Of a stretch of 64,000 nt of DNA, positions 1 to 9,238 are shown in pieces. Position numbers and translations under genes: made by a program. Origin of the DNA: Acidimicrobiia bacterium (GTDB lineage: Bacteria > Actinomycetota > Acidimicrobiia > IMCC26256 > PALSA-610); the NCBI GenBank assembly GCA_036271555.1, contig DATBAK010000026.1:82053-146052 (forward strand). The letters run 5' to 3'. The notes under the pieces were generated by a model. It saw nothing but the letters and a program-made list of their open reading frames with translations. It did not search any database and was not told the origin of the DNA. Every line of letters starts with the position of its first letter. Positions within the stretch are counted from its first letter, which is position 1.

Positions 1-358
1 GCGCGAGGTGTGCGTGCAGCGCGTACGTCGGCTCGAAGAGCAGCGCGCGCCGCCCCGGCCCCGCGTAGGTGAGCAGGAGCGTCTGCAAGACCTCGTTGCT
101 GCCGTTGGCCGGAAAGATGCGTGCCGCGGGCTGGCCGAGCAACTGCGCGAGCCCGGCGCGCAACTCGCCCGCTTCACGATCCGGATAGCGGTGGTACGAC
201 GCGTCGCCCATCGCGGCCAGCCATTCCTGCAGGAACTCGGCGGGCGGCGGGAAGGGACTCTCGTTCGTGTTGAGCCGCACCGGCACCTCGACCTGGGCCG
301 AGTGGTAGCCCTCGAGCGCGCGGAGGTCGTCGCGCGGCTGCGGGCGCGGCGCGTTCAC
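1..358 (-). CDS. hisC: Histidinol-phosphate aminotransferase, N-terminal part
   Basis: PLP-dependent enzyme of histidine synthesis that transaminates imidazole-acetol phosphate to L-histidinol phosphate in the cytoplasm. Only the first 119 codons are inside the window; the gene runs off the left edge. Visible family motifs are LNTNESPF (residues 29-36), YHRYPDREAGEL (55-66) and NGSNEV (85-90), the last beginning the PLP-phosphate binding region. The PLP lysine lies outside the window. The GTG start at 358 overlaps the TGA stop of hisD in a GTGA junction, so translation is probably coupled. The order hisD-hisC is the usual actinobacterial his operon order. Confidence 0.93.
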   Translation of the reverse strand, partial: MNAPRPQPRDDLRALEGYHSAQVEVPVRLNTNESPFPPPAEFLQEWLAAMGDASYHRYPDREAGELRAGLAQLLGQPAARIFPANGSNEVLQTLLLTYAGPGRRALLFEPTYALHAHLA

Positions 359-1650
359 GAGGGGTCCTCGCGCCGGCGGACCTCGATGGTCTGCGCGTGC
401 GCGTCGAGGCCTTCGCTCGCGGCGAGCGTCGTGACGTACGGGCCGACGCGGTCGAGCGCGGCGCGGTCGAGGCTCACGACGTGAATGTGCTTCTGGAAGC
501 TCGACACGCGCAGCGCGCTCGCGAAGCGCGCGGTGCCGTTGGTCGGGAGCACGTGGTTCGTGCCGGCGACGTAGTCGCCGATCACCGCGGGCGCGTACGG
601 CCCGCAGAAGACCGCACCGGCGTTGCGCACCTCGGGCACGAGCATCTCGGGATCCGCGTTCATCAGCTGGAGGTGCTCGGGTGCGATCACGTTCGCGACC
701 GCGATCGCGTCGGTCGCCTCGTCGACGAGGATCATCCGTCCGCCCGAGAACAAGGTCGCCGCGGCCTCGGCCCGGCGGGTCGTCCGCTCGAGCCGGCGCA
801 CCAGCGCGGCGTCGACCGCGTCGGCGAACGCCTCGTTCCAGGTGATGACGACCGCGACGCCCCCCGGACCGTGCTCGGCCTGCGCGAGCAGGTCGGCCGC
901 GACCCACTCGGGATTCGTCGAGCCGTCGCCGATCACCGCGAGCTCGGACTCCGCCGCGAGCGAATCGATCCCGACGACGCCCTGCACCTCGCGCTTCGCG
1001 GTGGTGACGTAACGGTTGCCGGGCCCGACGATCACGTCGACCGCGGCGACCGATTCGGTCCCATAGGCCATCGCCGCGATCGCCTGCGCGCCGCCGATCC
1101 GGTACACCTCGTCGACATCGGCGAGCGCGGCCGCCGCGAGCGTCGCGTCGGGCGGCAGGCCGGTGTCGCCGTCGGGCGGCACGCAGAGCACCACCTCGGG
1201 CACCCCCGCGATGCGTGCGGGGATCGCGGTCATCAGCACGGTCGACGGGTATGCCGCGCGACCACCGGGCACGTACAAGCCCGCGCGCTCGACGGGCACG
1301 ACGACATCGCGCACGTGCACACCGTGGCGCTCGTGCTTGCCGTCGCTCTCGCGCTGCGACTCGTGGTAGGCGAGGATCTGGTCGCCCGCGAACTCGAGCG
1401 CGGCGCGCAGGTCCGGGTCGATGCGGTCGAGCGCGCGCTCGATCTCGAGCTCGGGGACGCGCAGGTCGTCGACGAGCACGCAGCCGTCGAAGCGTTGCGT
1501 CAGCTCGCGGAGCGCCTCGTCGCCGCGCTCGCGGACCGCGGTGATGATCTCGCGCACCGCGTCGACGACATCCGGCTCCGCGCCCGCCGGGCGGGGAATC
1601 GCCTCGGCCAGGTCGCCTTCGTAGCCGCGGAGGTCGAGTCGCGTCAGCAT
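355..1650 (-). CDS. hisD: Histidinol dehydrogenase
   Basis: Zinc- and NAD-dependent enzyme that oxidises L-histidinol to L-histidine in two steps, the last reactions of the pathway. The 431-residue length is normal for the family. Visible signatures are VGPGNRYVTTAKR (208-220), the IDSLAAESE stretch (228-236), AQAEHGPGG (256-264), which holds zinc/catalytic residues, and GTNHVLPTNG near the C-terminus. It starts with ATG at 1650 and overlaps hisC by four bases. No his gene lies upstream on this strand, so it is likely the first gene of the operon; its promoter should lie in the 98-bp gap shared with the divergent small ORF at 1749. Confidence 0.97.
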   Translation of the reverse strand: MLTRLDLRGYEGDLAEAIPRPAGAEPDVVDAVREIITAVRERGDEALRELTQRFDGCVLVDDLRVPELEIERALDRIDPDLRAALEFAGDQILAYHESQRESDGKHERHGVHVRDVVVPVERAGLYVPGGRAAYPSTVLMTAIPARIAGVPEVVLCVPPDGDTGLPPDATLAAAALADVDEVYRIGGAQAIAAMAYGTESVAAVDVIVGPGNRYVTTAKREVQGVVGIDSLAAESELAVIGDGSTNPEWVAADLLAQAEHGPGGVAVVITWNEAFADAVDAALVRRLERTTRRAEAAATLFSGGRMILVDEATDAIAVANVIAPEHLQLMNADPEMLVPEVRNAGAVFCGPYAPAVIGDYVAGTNHVLPTNGTARFASALRVSSFQKHIHVVSLDRAALDRVGPYVTTLAASEGLDAHAQTIEVRRREDPS

Positions 1651-1748
1651 GACAGCCCGCGAGCCTACGCGACCCCTACCCCACCCCCGGTCCGCTTTGC
1701 ACCCCTTGGCGGGCGAGGCGGCGCGGCCGGGTCTGGCACGCTGTCGCC

Positions 1749-1946
1749 ATGCCCGGCTCCGACAGCGCTCTCCTCTCGAGCATCTCCGCGCAGGTCGAGG
1801 ACATCTCGAAACGCGTCACCACGCTCGCGGAGTCGTACGGCTCGACACCCGACTCCGCGATCGCCGCCGAGCTCTACGCGGCCGAGCGCGCGCTCCTCAA
1901 CGCTCGCCGCGCCCTCGAGCGCGCCATGCGGTCGATCAACAGCTGA
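1749..1946 (+). CDS. Small helical protein of unknown function, 65 aa
   Basis: Not recognised. The 65-residue product is soluble, without signal peptide or membrane segment, and rich in Ala, Ser, Glu and Arg. Residues 8-30 and 40-62 read as two amphipathic helices separated by a Gly-Ser-Thr-Pro turn, suggesting a helical hairpin or short coiled coil. The ATG at 1749 has no strong Shine-Dalgarno sequence and sits close behind a possible -10 (CACGCT), so a leaderless message is possible. Codon third positions are strongly G/C like the neighbours, which supports real coding. It is divergent from hisD. Confidence 0.65.
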   Translation: MPGSDSALLSSISAQVEDISKRVTTLAESYGSTPDSAIAAELYAAERALLNARRALERAMRSINS

Positions 1947-2040
1947 TGCGTCCCGGCCAAGATCCGGCCGCGTGAGGAGCATCGTCGCGTTCGGCCGTGA
2001 GTGGCTGAGCCCGCGCGCGACGCGAGCAGGGCGGCCACGG

Positions 2041-2089
2041 TTGCTCCCATCCTGCGTTGCGGAGGGCGAAGCTCGCGAGCCCGACCAGA
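2041..2089 (+). repeat. Intergenic element copy 1, tail half only
   Basis: Matches the right half of the stem-loop element described at 60,535: CTCCCATCC-GCGT as in the 13,100 copy, then GGCGAAGCTCGCGAGCCCGACCA-type tail. The stem-loop half is not recognisable here. The end abuts the stop of the acetyltransferase gene at 2091. Confidence 0.55.
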
Positions 2090-2090
2090 T

Positions 2091-3275
2091 CTAGAAGTCG
2101 TCGGACATGACGGGCCGGCGGCCCGAGAAGACGGCGTCCAGCGTGATGGCCTCGGCGGCCGACAGGCCTTGCGCCATCCCCGAGTCGAGCAACACCGCGC
2201 TCGACGACCACCCCGTGTAGAGGGCGCCCAGGCCGTTGACGGTGAGCACCGCGTCGGGCTCGGTCGCAGCCGGCTCGATGCGTCCGCGACCGTCCTCGAC
2301 GATCAATCGCCAACTGCCCTCGTTGCCCGGCGCGAACGGATCGCGCAACCGGAAGCTCACGTCGGCGCGCGCCGCCGGCGCGAACCCGCGCGCCGCGATC
2401 GCGCCCACGACGTCGAGGATGCGCGTCATCCAGACCTGCTGACCGAGCGGCTTGATCCGTTGCTCCGGCAGCAGGTGCTCGAGCGCGTCGAGCGGAACTC
2501 CGGCGACGGTGACGTGCTCGGCCTGCGCGAGGTGCGCGCCGAGGTGCCGCCACAAGGTGCGCTGCGCGTCGGCGTCGGTGCCGACGAGATCGTCGACCCA
2601 CACGTTGATCCCGCGCGGCACCGCGCTCTCGTTGTAGGTGACGTAACCCTCGATGCGCGCGTCGCGCTCGACGACGTAGGTGAAGCGGTTCGGGGCGTCC
2701 TCCAGCCGCTCGTCCCACAACCAGGTCGGGCGCGCGAGGAAACCGGGATGACTCGGCGCGGCGCGGTCGTACGCGGCGATCATGCCGTCGCGGTCCGCGG
2801 TGGTCGCGCGGCGCTCGCGCGTCGAGCCTTCGGCGAGACCGACGAGATCCGCGGTGCGGACGCTCACCACGCCGTAGTGCCCGGCGAGCTCCCAGCCGCA
2901 CTTGCGGTACGCCCAAGTCGTCGCGGGACCGAGCGTGCTGACGACCTCGCCGCGCTCGGCCATGAGCGTGAGCGCGAACGCGAGCATCCGCGGCGCGATT
3001 CCCCGCCCGCGCTCCTCGGGCGCGACGACGACCGACGCGACACCGCCCATCGGCACCGCGCGCCCGCCGAACCACTGCTCGAACGCGAGCACGTTCAACA
3101 TGCCGACGAGCCGATCGCCGTCGAACGCGCCGACGAGCCGCTCGGTGCGCCCCGTCGTCGACACGCGCTCGATCCAACCCGACCGCTGGTTCACGGGGAT
3201 CGCGTAGCCCTGCTCGCGCAATCGCGCGAAGCGCTCGAGCTCGTCGGTGTGCGCGACGCGCAGGTCGATGCTCAT
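2091..3275 (-). CDS. GNAT N-acetyltransferase, Eis family
   Basis: Predicted acetyl-CoA-dependent N-acetyltransferase of the Eis type (394 residues). The N-terminal GNAT domain carries the acetyl-CoA loop in VVVAPEERGRGIAPRML and the motif YRKCGWELAG. The C-terminal third (from about residue 290) has the sterol-carrier-like fold of Eis proteins, seen as an alternating beta/alpha pattern ending in DAVFSGRRPVMSDDF. The chosen ATG at 3275 overlaps the stop of nth (ATGA); a longer reading into nth is not credible. Eis proteins acetylate amines including aminoglycosides and peptides, but the substrate here cannot be read from sequence. It forms an operon with nth. Confidence 0.85.
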   Translation of the reverse strand: MSIDLRVAHTDELERFARLREQGYAIPVNQRSGWIERVSTTGRTERLVGAFDGDRLVGMLNVLAFEQWFGGRAVPMGGVASVVVAPEERGRGIAPRMLAFALTLMAERGEVVSTLGPATTWAYRKCGWELAGHYGVVSVRTADLVGLAEGSTRERRATTADRDGMIAAYDRAAPSHPGFLARPTWLWDERLEDAPNRFTYVVERDARIEGYVTYNESAVPRGINVWVDDLVGTDADAQRTLWRHLGAHLAQAEHVTVAGVPLDALEHLLPEQRIKPLGQQVWMTRILDVVGAIAARGFAPAARADVSFRLRDPFAPGNEGSWRLIVEDGRGRIEPAATEPDAVLTVNGLGALYTGWSSSAVLLDSGMAQGLSAAEAITLDAVFSGRRPVMSDDF

Positions 3276-3979
3276 GCGCGCTTCACTGCCTTCTTCTTGT
3301 TCGCGACCGTCTTCTTCTTCACGGGTGCTTTCTTCACGAACGTGAACGCCGACGGGCAGACGTCGTTGAGCACGCACTCGTCGCATCTCGGCTTGCGCGC
3401 GTCGCAGATGCGGCGACCGTGCTCGATGAGCCGCAGCGAATAGCGACCCCGCTCCTCCGGCGCGACGAGCGCGTTGAGGTCGAACTCGATCTTCACCGGA
3501 TCCTTCTCGTTCGTGAGCTTCAGCCGGTGCGAGAGGCGGGTCACGTGCGTGTCGACCGGCAGTCCCGGAAGATCGAAGGCGACCGAGCGCACCACATTGC
3601 CGGTCTTGCGGCCGACGCCGGGCAGCGTCACGAGGTCTTCGAGCTCGGTGGGCACCTCACCGTCGAAGCGCTCGACGACGGCCTGGGCCATCCCGATGAT
3701 GCTCTTCGTCTTGGCGCGGAAGAACCCGGTCGCGTGGATGAGCGTCTCGACCCGGTCGGGATCGGCCACCGCGAGGTCGGCCGGCGCCGGGAACTCCGCG
3801 AACAGCGCGGGCGTCTCCATGTTCACGCGCACGTCGGTCGACTGGGCCGAGAGGATCGTCGCGACGAGCAGCTCGAACGGATTCTCGTGCACCAGCGCGC
3901 ACCGCACGTCGGGGTAGAGCTCGGCGAGGCGCTCGCGCACGATCTCGGCCCGCGACTTCGCTCCACGGGGACGGGCCAC
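3272..3979 (-). CDS. nth: Endonuclease III
   Basis: Base-excision repair DNA glycosylase/AP lyase that removes oxidised pyrimidines. The 235-residue protein has the helix-hairpin-helix LPGVGRKTGNVV (119-130) with catalytic Lys125, catalytic Asp143 in PVDTHVTR, and a 4Fe-4S cluster with the canonical C-X6-C-X2-C-X5-C spacing (Cys192, 199, 202, 208). A Lys-rich tail of about 20 residues follows the cluster, common in actinobacterial homologues. It starts with ATG at 3979 and overlaps the acetyltransferase gene downstream by four bases. Confidence 0.96.
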   Translation of the reverse strand: MARPRGAKSRAEIVRERLAELYPDVRCALVHENPFELLVATILSAQSTDVRVNMETPALFAEFPAPADLAVADPDRVETLIHATGFFRAKTKSIIGMAQAVVERFDGEVPTELEDLVTLPGVGRKTGNVVRSVAFDLPGLPVDTHVTRLSHRLKLTNEKDPVKIEFDLNALVAPEERGRYSLRLIEHGRRICDARKPRCDECVLNDVCPSAFTFVKKAPVKKKTVANKKKAVKRA

Positions 3980-4017
3980 GACCGGGCAGCGTACGTGCCC
4001 GCGGTACCGTCGTGTCC

Positions 4018-4935
4018 ATGGCGGGACCGGAGATCGTCGTCACCGGTCCGCACGACCGCGACGCGATCGCAGCCCTCGATCACGCAGTACACGAAGCGAC
4101 CGGACATCCCGCGCTCGGCGCGGCCGTGTGGCGCGACCTCGCGTCGCCGGGCGCTGATTCCGTCGGGCTGCTCGCGCGCCACGACGGGCGCGCCGACGCG
4201 TATCTGCACGTCGCGCGCAGCGACACGTTCGCGCCGCAGCACTGGGTGCTCGGACTCGCCGCGTCGCCGTCGACCGCCGACGGCGCGGTCGCGCGCCTGC
4301 TCGACGCCGCGACCGATCACGTCGCCGGACGCGGCGGCGGCGAGGTCGTCGTGTGGCGCTTCGACCCGACCCCGGGCGACGACGCGGCCCTCGTCGCGCA
4401 GGGCTTCGAAGCGCAGCGCGATCTGTACCAGATGCGCGTCCCGCTCCCCCTCGCCGAAACCGCGCGGTTTCCCGACTCGGTCACGGTCCGCACGTTCGAG
4501 CCCGGCCACGACGAGGACGCGTGGCTCACGGTGAACAACGCCGCGTTCGGGAACCACCCCGATCAGGGCGGGTGGGTGCGCAGCACGCTCGAGCGGCGCA
4601 TGGCCGAGCCGTGGTTCGACCCGACTCTGTTCCTGCTCGCCGAGGACGACGCCGGCCTCGCCGGCTTCGACTGGCTCAAGGTCCACGAGCCCGACGGGCG
4701 CGACCCGCGCATCGGCGAGATCTTCGTCATCGGCGTCGACCCCGCGCACCAGGGCCTCGGGCTCGGACGCTCGCTCGCGGTCGAGGGGCTCGCGCGCGTC
4801 GCGGCGCGCGGCATCACCACCGGCATGCTCTTCGTCGCGGCCGAGAACGCGGCCGCGCTCGCGCTGTACCGCTCACTCGGCTTCACCGTGCATCGCACCG
4901 ACCGCGCCTACGCGCGCACGGTCGCAGCCCGATGA
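4018..4935 (+). CDS. mshD: Mycothiol synthase
   Basis: Tandem-GNAT acetyltransferase that acetylates Cys-GlcN-Ins to give mycothiol, the main thiol of Actinomycetota. The product is 305 residues with two GNAT units. The second unit is the better conserved, with the acetyl-CoA loop DPAHQGLGLGRSL and the typical end AALALYRSLGFTVHRTDRAY. The ATG at 4018 is preferred over the in-frame GTG at 4012. The last codons overlap the rlmN start (ATGA). Its presence is one of the best taxonomic markers in the window. Confidence 0.92.
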   Translation: MAGPEIVVTGPHDRDAIAALDHAVHEATGHPALGAAVWRDLASPGADSVGLLARHDGRADAYLHVARSDTFAPQHWVLGLAASPSTADGAVARLLDAATDHVAGRGGGEVVVWRFDPTPGDDAALVAQGFEAQRDLYQMRVPLPLAETARFPDSVTVRTFEPGHDEDAWLTVNNAAFGNHPDQGGWVRSTLERRMAEPWFDPTLFLLAEDDAGLAGFDWLKVHEPDGRDPRIGEIFVIGVDPAHQGLGLGRSLAVEGLARVAARGITTGMLFVAAENAAALALYRSLGFTVHRTDRAYARTVAAR

Positions 4936-5963
4936 CCACCCGCTACGGCGCGACGCGCACCGACATCGACGAGCTCGTCGCGAGCTTCGGCGAGCCCGCC
5001 TACCGCGCCACGCAGGTCTGGGAAGGGCTCTGGACGCAGCGCCGACCGCTCGAATCGCTCACGAACGTCTCGAGATCGTTGCGCGACCGCGTCGCGACCG
5101 CGCTGCCCCTCGCGCTCGAACCCCAGCTCGTCACGAGCGCGGATCGCGACACGACGCGCAAGTGGCTGTGGCAGACGACCGCCGAAGCTCGTCCCGCGCA
5201 GATCGAGACCGTGCTCATGGGCTACCGCGACCGCGCCACCGTCTGCGTGTCGTCGCAGGCGGGGTGCGCGATGGGGTGCCCGTTCTGCGCGACCGGGCAG
5301 GCAGGCTTCGAGCGCCACCTCGACGCGGGCGAGATCGTCGAGCAGGTCGTGCGGGCCGCGCACGAGTCACCGCAGCGCGTCAGCAACGTCGTCTTCATGG
5401 GTATGGGCGAGCCGCTCGCGAACGTCGACGCGGTGCTGCGTTCGATCGATCGTCTGCACGGCGACCTCGGTCTGTCCGCGCGCCACATCACGGTGTCGAC
5501 CGTCGGCGTGATCCCCGGCATGCGTGCGCTCGCCGCCGGTCCGCTGCCGGTGACGCTCGCGGTCTCGCTCCACGCACCCGACGACGCGCTCCGCGACGAG
5601 CTCGTCCCGCTGAACCGCCGCTACCCGATCGCCGACGTGCTCGACGCGGCGCGCGACCATGCGCGCACGCGCGGCCGCCGGGTGACGTTCGAGTACGCGT
5701 GCATCGACGACGTCAACGATCATCCGCACCAGGCGCGGGCGCTCGCGGGGCGGCTGCGCGGATTTCCGGGCGGCGCGCACGTGAACCTCATCCCGCTCAA
5801 CGGCACCGGCGGCTTCGCCGGGCGCGCGTCCTCGAGCGTCCGCATCGAGGAGTTCGCGACCGTACTGCGGGACACCGGCATCACGGCCACCGTCCGTCGC
5901 AACCGGGGCACCGAGATCGACGCTGCGTGCGGTCAGCTGCGCGCCCGGGCCGCGAAGGCGTGA
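4932..5963 (+). CDS. rlmN: 23S rRNA (adenine2503-C2)-methyltransferase, radical SAM
   Basis: Radical-SAM enzyme that methylates C2 of A2503 in 23S rRNA (and A37 of some tRNAs). The 343-residue protein shows the cluster motif CAMGCPFC with Cys112, 116 and 119, the SAM-binding GMGEPLANVD stretch, ITVSTVG, and the second catalytic Cys in IDAACGQL near the C-terminus (about residue 333), which accepts the methyl group. The start overlaps the stop of mshD. RlmN rather than Cfr is called from chromosomal context and overall fit. Confidence 0.96.
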   Translation: MTTRYGATRTDIDELVASFGEPAYRATQVWEGLWTQRRPLESLTNVSRSLRDRVATALPLALEPQLVTSADRDTTRKWLWQTTAEARPAQIETVLMGYRDRATVCVSSQAGCAMGCPFCATGQAGFERHLDAGEIVEQVVRAAHESPQRVSNVVFMGMGEPLANVDAVLRSIDRLHGDLGLSARHITVSTVGVIPGMRALAAGPLPVTLAVSLHAPDDALRDELVPLNRRYPIADVLDAARDHARTRGRRVTFEYACIDDVNDHPHQARALAGRLRGFPGGAHVNLIPLNGTGGFAGRASSSVRIEEFATVLRDTGITATVRRNRGTEIDAACGQLRARAAKA

Positions 5964-5983
5964 GCATTCGCACCCCCCGTGCG

Positions 5984-6020
5984 GCCTGAGGCGTGCGCGA
6001 AGCGAGCGAATGACCATGAG
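5984..6020 (+). repeat. Intergenic element copy 2, degenerate tail
   Basis: Short match to the element tail: CTGAGGCGT followed by GCGAAGCGAGCGA and ending ACCATGAG, compare the copy ending at 9343. No stem-loop half is visible. It lies between rlmN and the small membrane protein. Confidence 0.4.
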
Positions 6021-6033
6021 GCAGAATGGCGGC

Positions 6034-6387
6034 GTGAACGACTACCAGTGGGTCAACCGGGGTCACCCCCAGACCCTCGTCACGGCCACGGTCCTGCTCT
6101 ACCTCGAAGGCATCTTGAGCCTGATCGGCCTGGGCGGCGTCTACGGCGGCTACCTCGTGTGCGTCGCGATGGTGGTCGGCGGCTTCGGCATCGCCAACGA
6201 CAAGCGCTGGGGGTACGGCCTCGCGCTCGCGGCCTCGATCGTGAGCGTCGGCTTGCTGCTCTGGGCGTGGGGCTTCGGTGCGCTCACGAACTTCGGTCCG
6301 CTCATCGACCTGATCTTCGGCGGCGCGCTCCTCGGGTTGCTCCTGCACCCGATGAGCCGCAGCTACCAGCGCATCTGGTTCCGGTAG
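6034..6387 (+). CDS. Small membrane protein of unknown function, 117 aa
   Basis: Not recognised beyond being a small integral membrane protein. From the chosen GTG the product is 117 residues with about three to four hydrophobic helices (roughly residues 13-35, 37-56, 62-85 and 90-108). The preferred GTG at 6034 sits behind a -10-like CAGAAT with a short gap, a pattern expected for a leaderless message; in-frame ATGs at 6010 and 6016 would add up to eight residues. The neighbours give no functional clue. Confidence 0.75.
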   Translation: MNDYQWVNRGHPQTLVTATVLLYLEGILSLIGLGGVYGGYLVCVAMVVGGFGIANDKRWGYGLALAASIVSVGLLLWAWGFGALTNFGPLIDLIFGGALLGLLLHPMSRSYQRIWFR

Positions 6388-6460
6388 TCGCAACGTCACG
6401 ATGAGCACGGCGCAGACCGCAGGCACGGAGGGATCGGAATGTCCTTCGCACCGTGCGGAT

Positions 6461-6486
6461 CGAGCGCCGGAGGTCGGAGCCGCATG
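6461..6486 (+). repeat. 26-bp start-site repeat, copy 1
   Basis: These 26 bases are identical to the reverse complement of 40,095-40,120. The unit contains its own Shine-Dalgarno-like GGAGG and ends in an ATG at 6484-6486, the likely start of the M3 peptidase. Confidence 0.75.
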
Positions 6487-8058
6487 AACATCGGCGACGC
6501 GCCGCTCGTCACCGAGATCGAGGAGCGGCTGCGTCCGCTCGTCGTCGCGGCGGAAGCCGCGTGGTGGGACGCCGCGGTCGACGCGCGCGACGAGACCGAG
6601 GCCCGTCGCAAGACGACCGACCTCGCGGTCTCCGACGTGCTCGCGGAACCCGAGCTGTTCGGTGCCGTCCGTGCCGCGCGCTCGCAAGCCGGGCTCGACC
6701 CGACCGTCGCGCGCCAGCTCGACGTCGTGCACGACTGGCTCGCACCGAACCAGGTTCCGTCGGAGCTGCGCCGCGCGATCGTCGACCTGCAGGTGGCGGT
6801 CGAGTCCGAGTTCGCACAGCACCGCGGTGAGGTCGACGGCGAGCAGGTCGACGACAACGAGATCACCGAGATCCTGCGGACGAGCGACGACGTCGGGCTC
6901 CGCGAGCGAGCGTGGGAGGCGTCGAAGACGATCGGGGCCGCCGTCGCCGACCGCCTGCGCGAGCTCGCGCGGCGCCGGAACGAAGCCGCCCGCGCCCTCG
7001 GATGGCGCGACCACTTCGCGCTCGCGCTGGGCACGTCGGAGCTCGACGAGGACCGCCTCTTCGCGACCCTCACCGCCGTCGACGATGCGACCGCGGCGCC
7101 GTTCCGCGCGTGGAAGTCGCAGCTCGACGTGCGGCTCGCCGATCGCTTCGGTATCGCGGTGCGCGAGCTCGCACCCTGGCACTACGACGACCCCTTCTTC
7201 CAGACCGCGCCGGTCGGCGAGCTCGCCGACCTCGACGCGGTCTTCGCAGGCCGCGACCTCGAGGCGCTCGTCGTGCGCAGCTACGAGGGCCTCGGTCTCG
7301 ACGTCGCGCCGGTGCTCACGCGCAGCGACCTCTACCCGCGCGAGCGCAAGAACCAGCACGCCTTCTGCACCGACATCGACCGCGAGGGCGACGTGCGCGT
7401 GCTCTGCAACATCACGCCGTCCGAACGCTGGATGGAGACGTTGCTGCACGAGTTCGGTCACGGCACGTATTTCGCCGAGGTCGACCGCACGCTCCCGTGG
7501 ACGCTGCGCACGATGCACTCCCTCACCACCGAGGGCGTCGCGATGTTGTTCGGTCGCCGCTCGCGCGACCCGGAGTGGCTCACGACCGTCGTGGGTGTCG
7601 CGCCCGCCGAGGTCGAACGGCGCGCGGGCGCCCTCGCCGACGCGCGCCGCGCCCAGCTGCTGGTGTTCGCGCGCTGGGTCCTCGTGATGACGAACTTCGA
7701 GCGCGGGCTCTACGCCGATCCGAACGCCGACCACGACAACCGCTGGTGGGAGCTCGTCGAGCGCTTCCAGCTCGTCCACCGGCCGCCCGGTCGCGTCGGG
7801 CCCGACTGGGCCGCCAAGATCCACCTCGCGGTCGCGCCCGTCTACTACCAGAACTACCTGTACGGCGAGCTCGTCGCGTCGCAGGTCGAGGCGATGCTGC
7901 GGCGCGAGCACGGCGGTCTCGTCGACCGGCCCGACGTCGGGCGCACACTGCGCGACCGCATCTTCCGGCCCGGCGCCGCGGTCCGTTGGGACGAGCTCAT
8001 CCGGCGCGCGACCGGCGAGCCGCTCACGCCGAAGCACCTCGCCGCGCAGCTCGCGTAA
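6484..8058 (+). CDS. M3 family oligopeptidase (thimet/PepF-like)
   Basis: Zinc metallopeptidase expected to cleave short peptides in the cytoplasm. The product is about 524 residues, shorter than classical oligopeptidase A but in the PepF range. The HEFGH zinc motif lies at about residue 322 (LLHEFGHGTYF), with the third ligand probably a glutamate in the following helix (TTEGVAMLFG). There is no signal peptide. The start ATG at 6484 is placed by GGAGG nine bases upstream, inside a 26-bp sequence repeated elsewhere in the window; an in-frame ATG at 6439 with its own GGAGG would add 15 residues and cannot be excluded. Confidence 0.88.
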   Translation: MNIGDAPLVTEIEERLRPLVVAAEAAWWDAAVDARDETEARRKTTDLAVSDVLAEPELFGAVRAARSQAGLDPTVARQLDVVHDWLAPNQVPSELRRAIVDLQVAVESEFAQHRGEVDGEQVDDNEITEILRTSDDVGLRERAWEASKTIGAAVADRLRELARRRNEAARALGWRDHFALALGTSELDEDRLFATLTAVDDATAAPFRAWKSQLDVRLADRFGIAVRELAPWHYDDPFFQTAPVGELADLDAVFAGRDLEALVVRSYEGLGLDVAPVLTRSDLYPRERKNQHAFCTDIDREGDVRVLCNITPSERWMETLLHEFGHGTYFAEVDRTLPWTLRTMHSLTTEGVAMLFGRRSRDPEWLTTVVGVAPAEVERRAGALADARRAQLLVFARWVLVMTNFERGLYADPNADHDNRWWELVERFQLVHRPPGRVGPDWAAKIHLAVAPVYYQNYLYGELVASQVEAMLRREHGGLVDRPDVGRTLRDRIFRPGAAVRWDELIRRATGEPLTPKHLAAQLA

Positions 8059-8073
8059 CCGGCCGCGTCCGTC

Positions 8074-9237
8074 GTGTGCGACACGCTCTGCGTCCGGCTG
8101 CCCGACCGGATGCTGTTCGCGAAGAGCTCGGACCGGCCGTTCGACGAGCCCCAAGTCGTCGAGTCCCGCGCCCGGCGGGCTTCGAGCGCGGGCGGACTGC
8201 GCATGCAATACGTCACCGTCCCCGACACCGGCGGCGCGGCCGCGATCGTGTCGCGCCCCACGTGGCTGCGCGGGGCGGAGCACGGCGTGAACGAGCATCG
8301 CGTCGCGATCGGCAACGAGAAGATCTGGACGATCGACGATCCGCGCGGCGAGCCGCCCGCGTTGATCGGCATGGACCTCGTCGCGCTCGTGCTCGATCGC
8401 GCGCGCGACGCCGACGAGGGGTTGGTGGTACTCACGGCGCTGCTCGCGGAGCACGGTCAGGGGGGCAGCGGCGAGGCCGACCGCGACACGCCGTATTGGT
8501 CGTCGTTCCTGATCGCCGATCCGCTGCGCGCGTGGATCGTGGAGACGAGCGGTCGGCGCTACGCGGCCCGGCCCGCGGCGGCCGGCGACTCGATCTCGAA
8601 CCGCGTGAGCATCGGAACCGACTGGACCGTCGCGTCCGACGACGTCGCACCGGGCACCGACATCGACTCGTGGCGCAGCCCACGCATCCCGACCGGCATC
8701 GCCGACCACCGTCTCGCGGCGACGCGCGCCTGCGTGAGCTCGGCGTCCACACCGCGCGAGCTCGTCACGACGCTGCGGCATCACGGGCGCCGACCCTGGG
8801 GCGCGCCGGGAGCCGACGCGCGCGACGCCGACGCGCCGCCGATCGAGATCGGCGACGACTTCGCGGGCATCACGGTGTGCATGCACACGCGCGGCGCCGA
8901 CACGACCACGGCCGCGATGGTCTGCGACCTCCCCGTCGATCCCGACGAACCGGTTCGCGCCTGGTTCGCGCTCGGCAGCCCGTGCGTCAGCGTGTTCGTG
9001 CCCGCGTTCCCACCCTTCGTCGCACCCGAGCTCGCCGACGCGCGCCAGTGGCAGCGATTTGCCGCGCTGCGGGACCGCGTCGAGACCGACGGTGACGCGC
9101 TCGCCGCCGTCCGCGCCGAGCTCGCACCCGTCGAAGCCGACCTCTGGGAACAGGCCGCCACGTGCGCCGATCACGAGGCTTTCGCGGCGCGCGCCTTCGC
9201 CCCCGTCGACGCCGCGTTGCGTCGTCTTGGCGTGTGA
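8074..9237 (+). CDS. C69 family dipeptidase, secernin-like
   Basis: N-terminal-nucleophile hydrolase related to PepD dipeptidases and secernins, 387 residues. The second residue is Cys (MCDTLC), the expected nucleophile after loss of the initiator Met, and the following LFAKSSDRPFDEPQ matches the family's conserved block. NEHRVAIGNEKIW is the second conserved block. It starts with GTG at 8074, only 15 bases after the M3 peptidase, so the two peptidases probably share a transcript. A strong 14-bp hairpin follows directly after the stop codon. Confidence 0.88.
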   Translation: MCDTLCVRLPDRMLFAKSSDRPFDEPQVVESRARRASSAGGLRMQYVTVPDTGGAAAIVSRPTWLRGAEHGVNEHRVAIGNEKIWTIDDPRGEPPALIGMDLVALVLDRARDADEGLVVLTALLAEHGQGGSGEADRDTPYWSSFLIADPLRAWIVETSGRRYAARPAAAGDSISNRVSIGTDWTVASDDVAPGTDIDSWRSPRIPTGIADHRLAATRACVSSASTPRELVTTLRHHGRRPWGAPGADARDADAPPIEIGDDFAGITVCMHTRGADTTTAAMVCDLPVDPDEPVRAWFALGSPCVSVFVPAFPPFVAPELADARQWQRFAALRDRVETDGDALAAVRAELAPVEADLWEQAATCADHEAFAARAFAPVDAALRRLGV

Positions 9238-9238
9238 G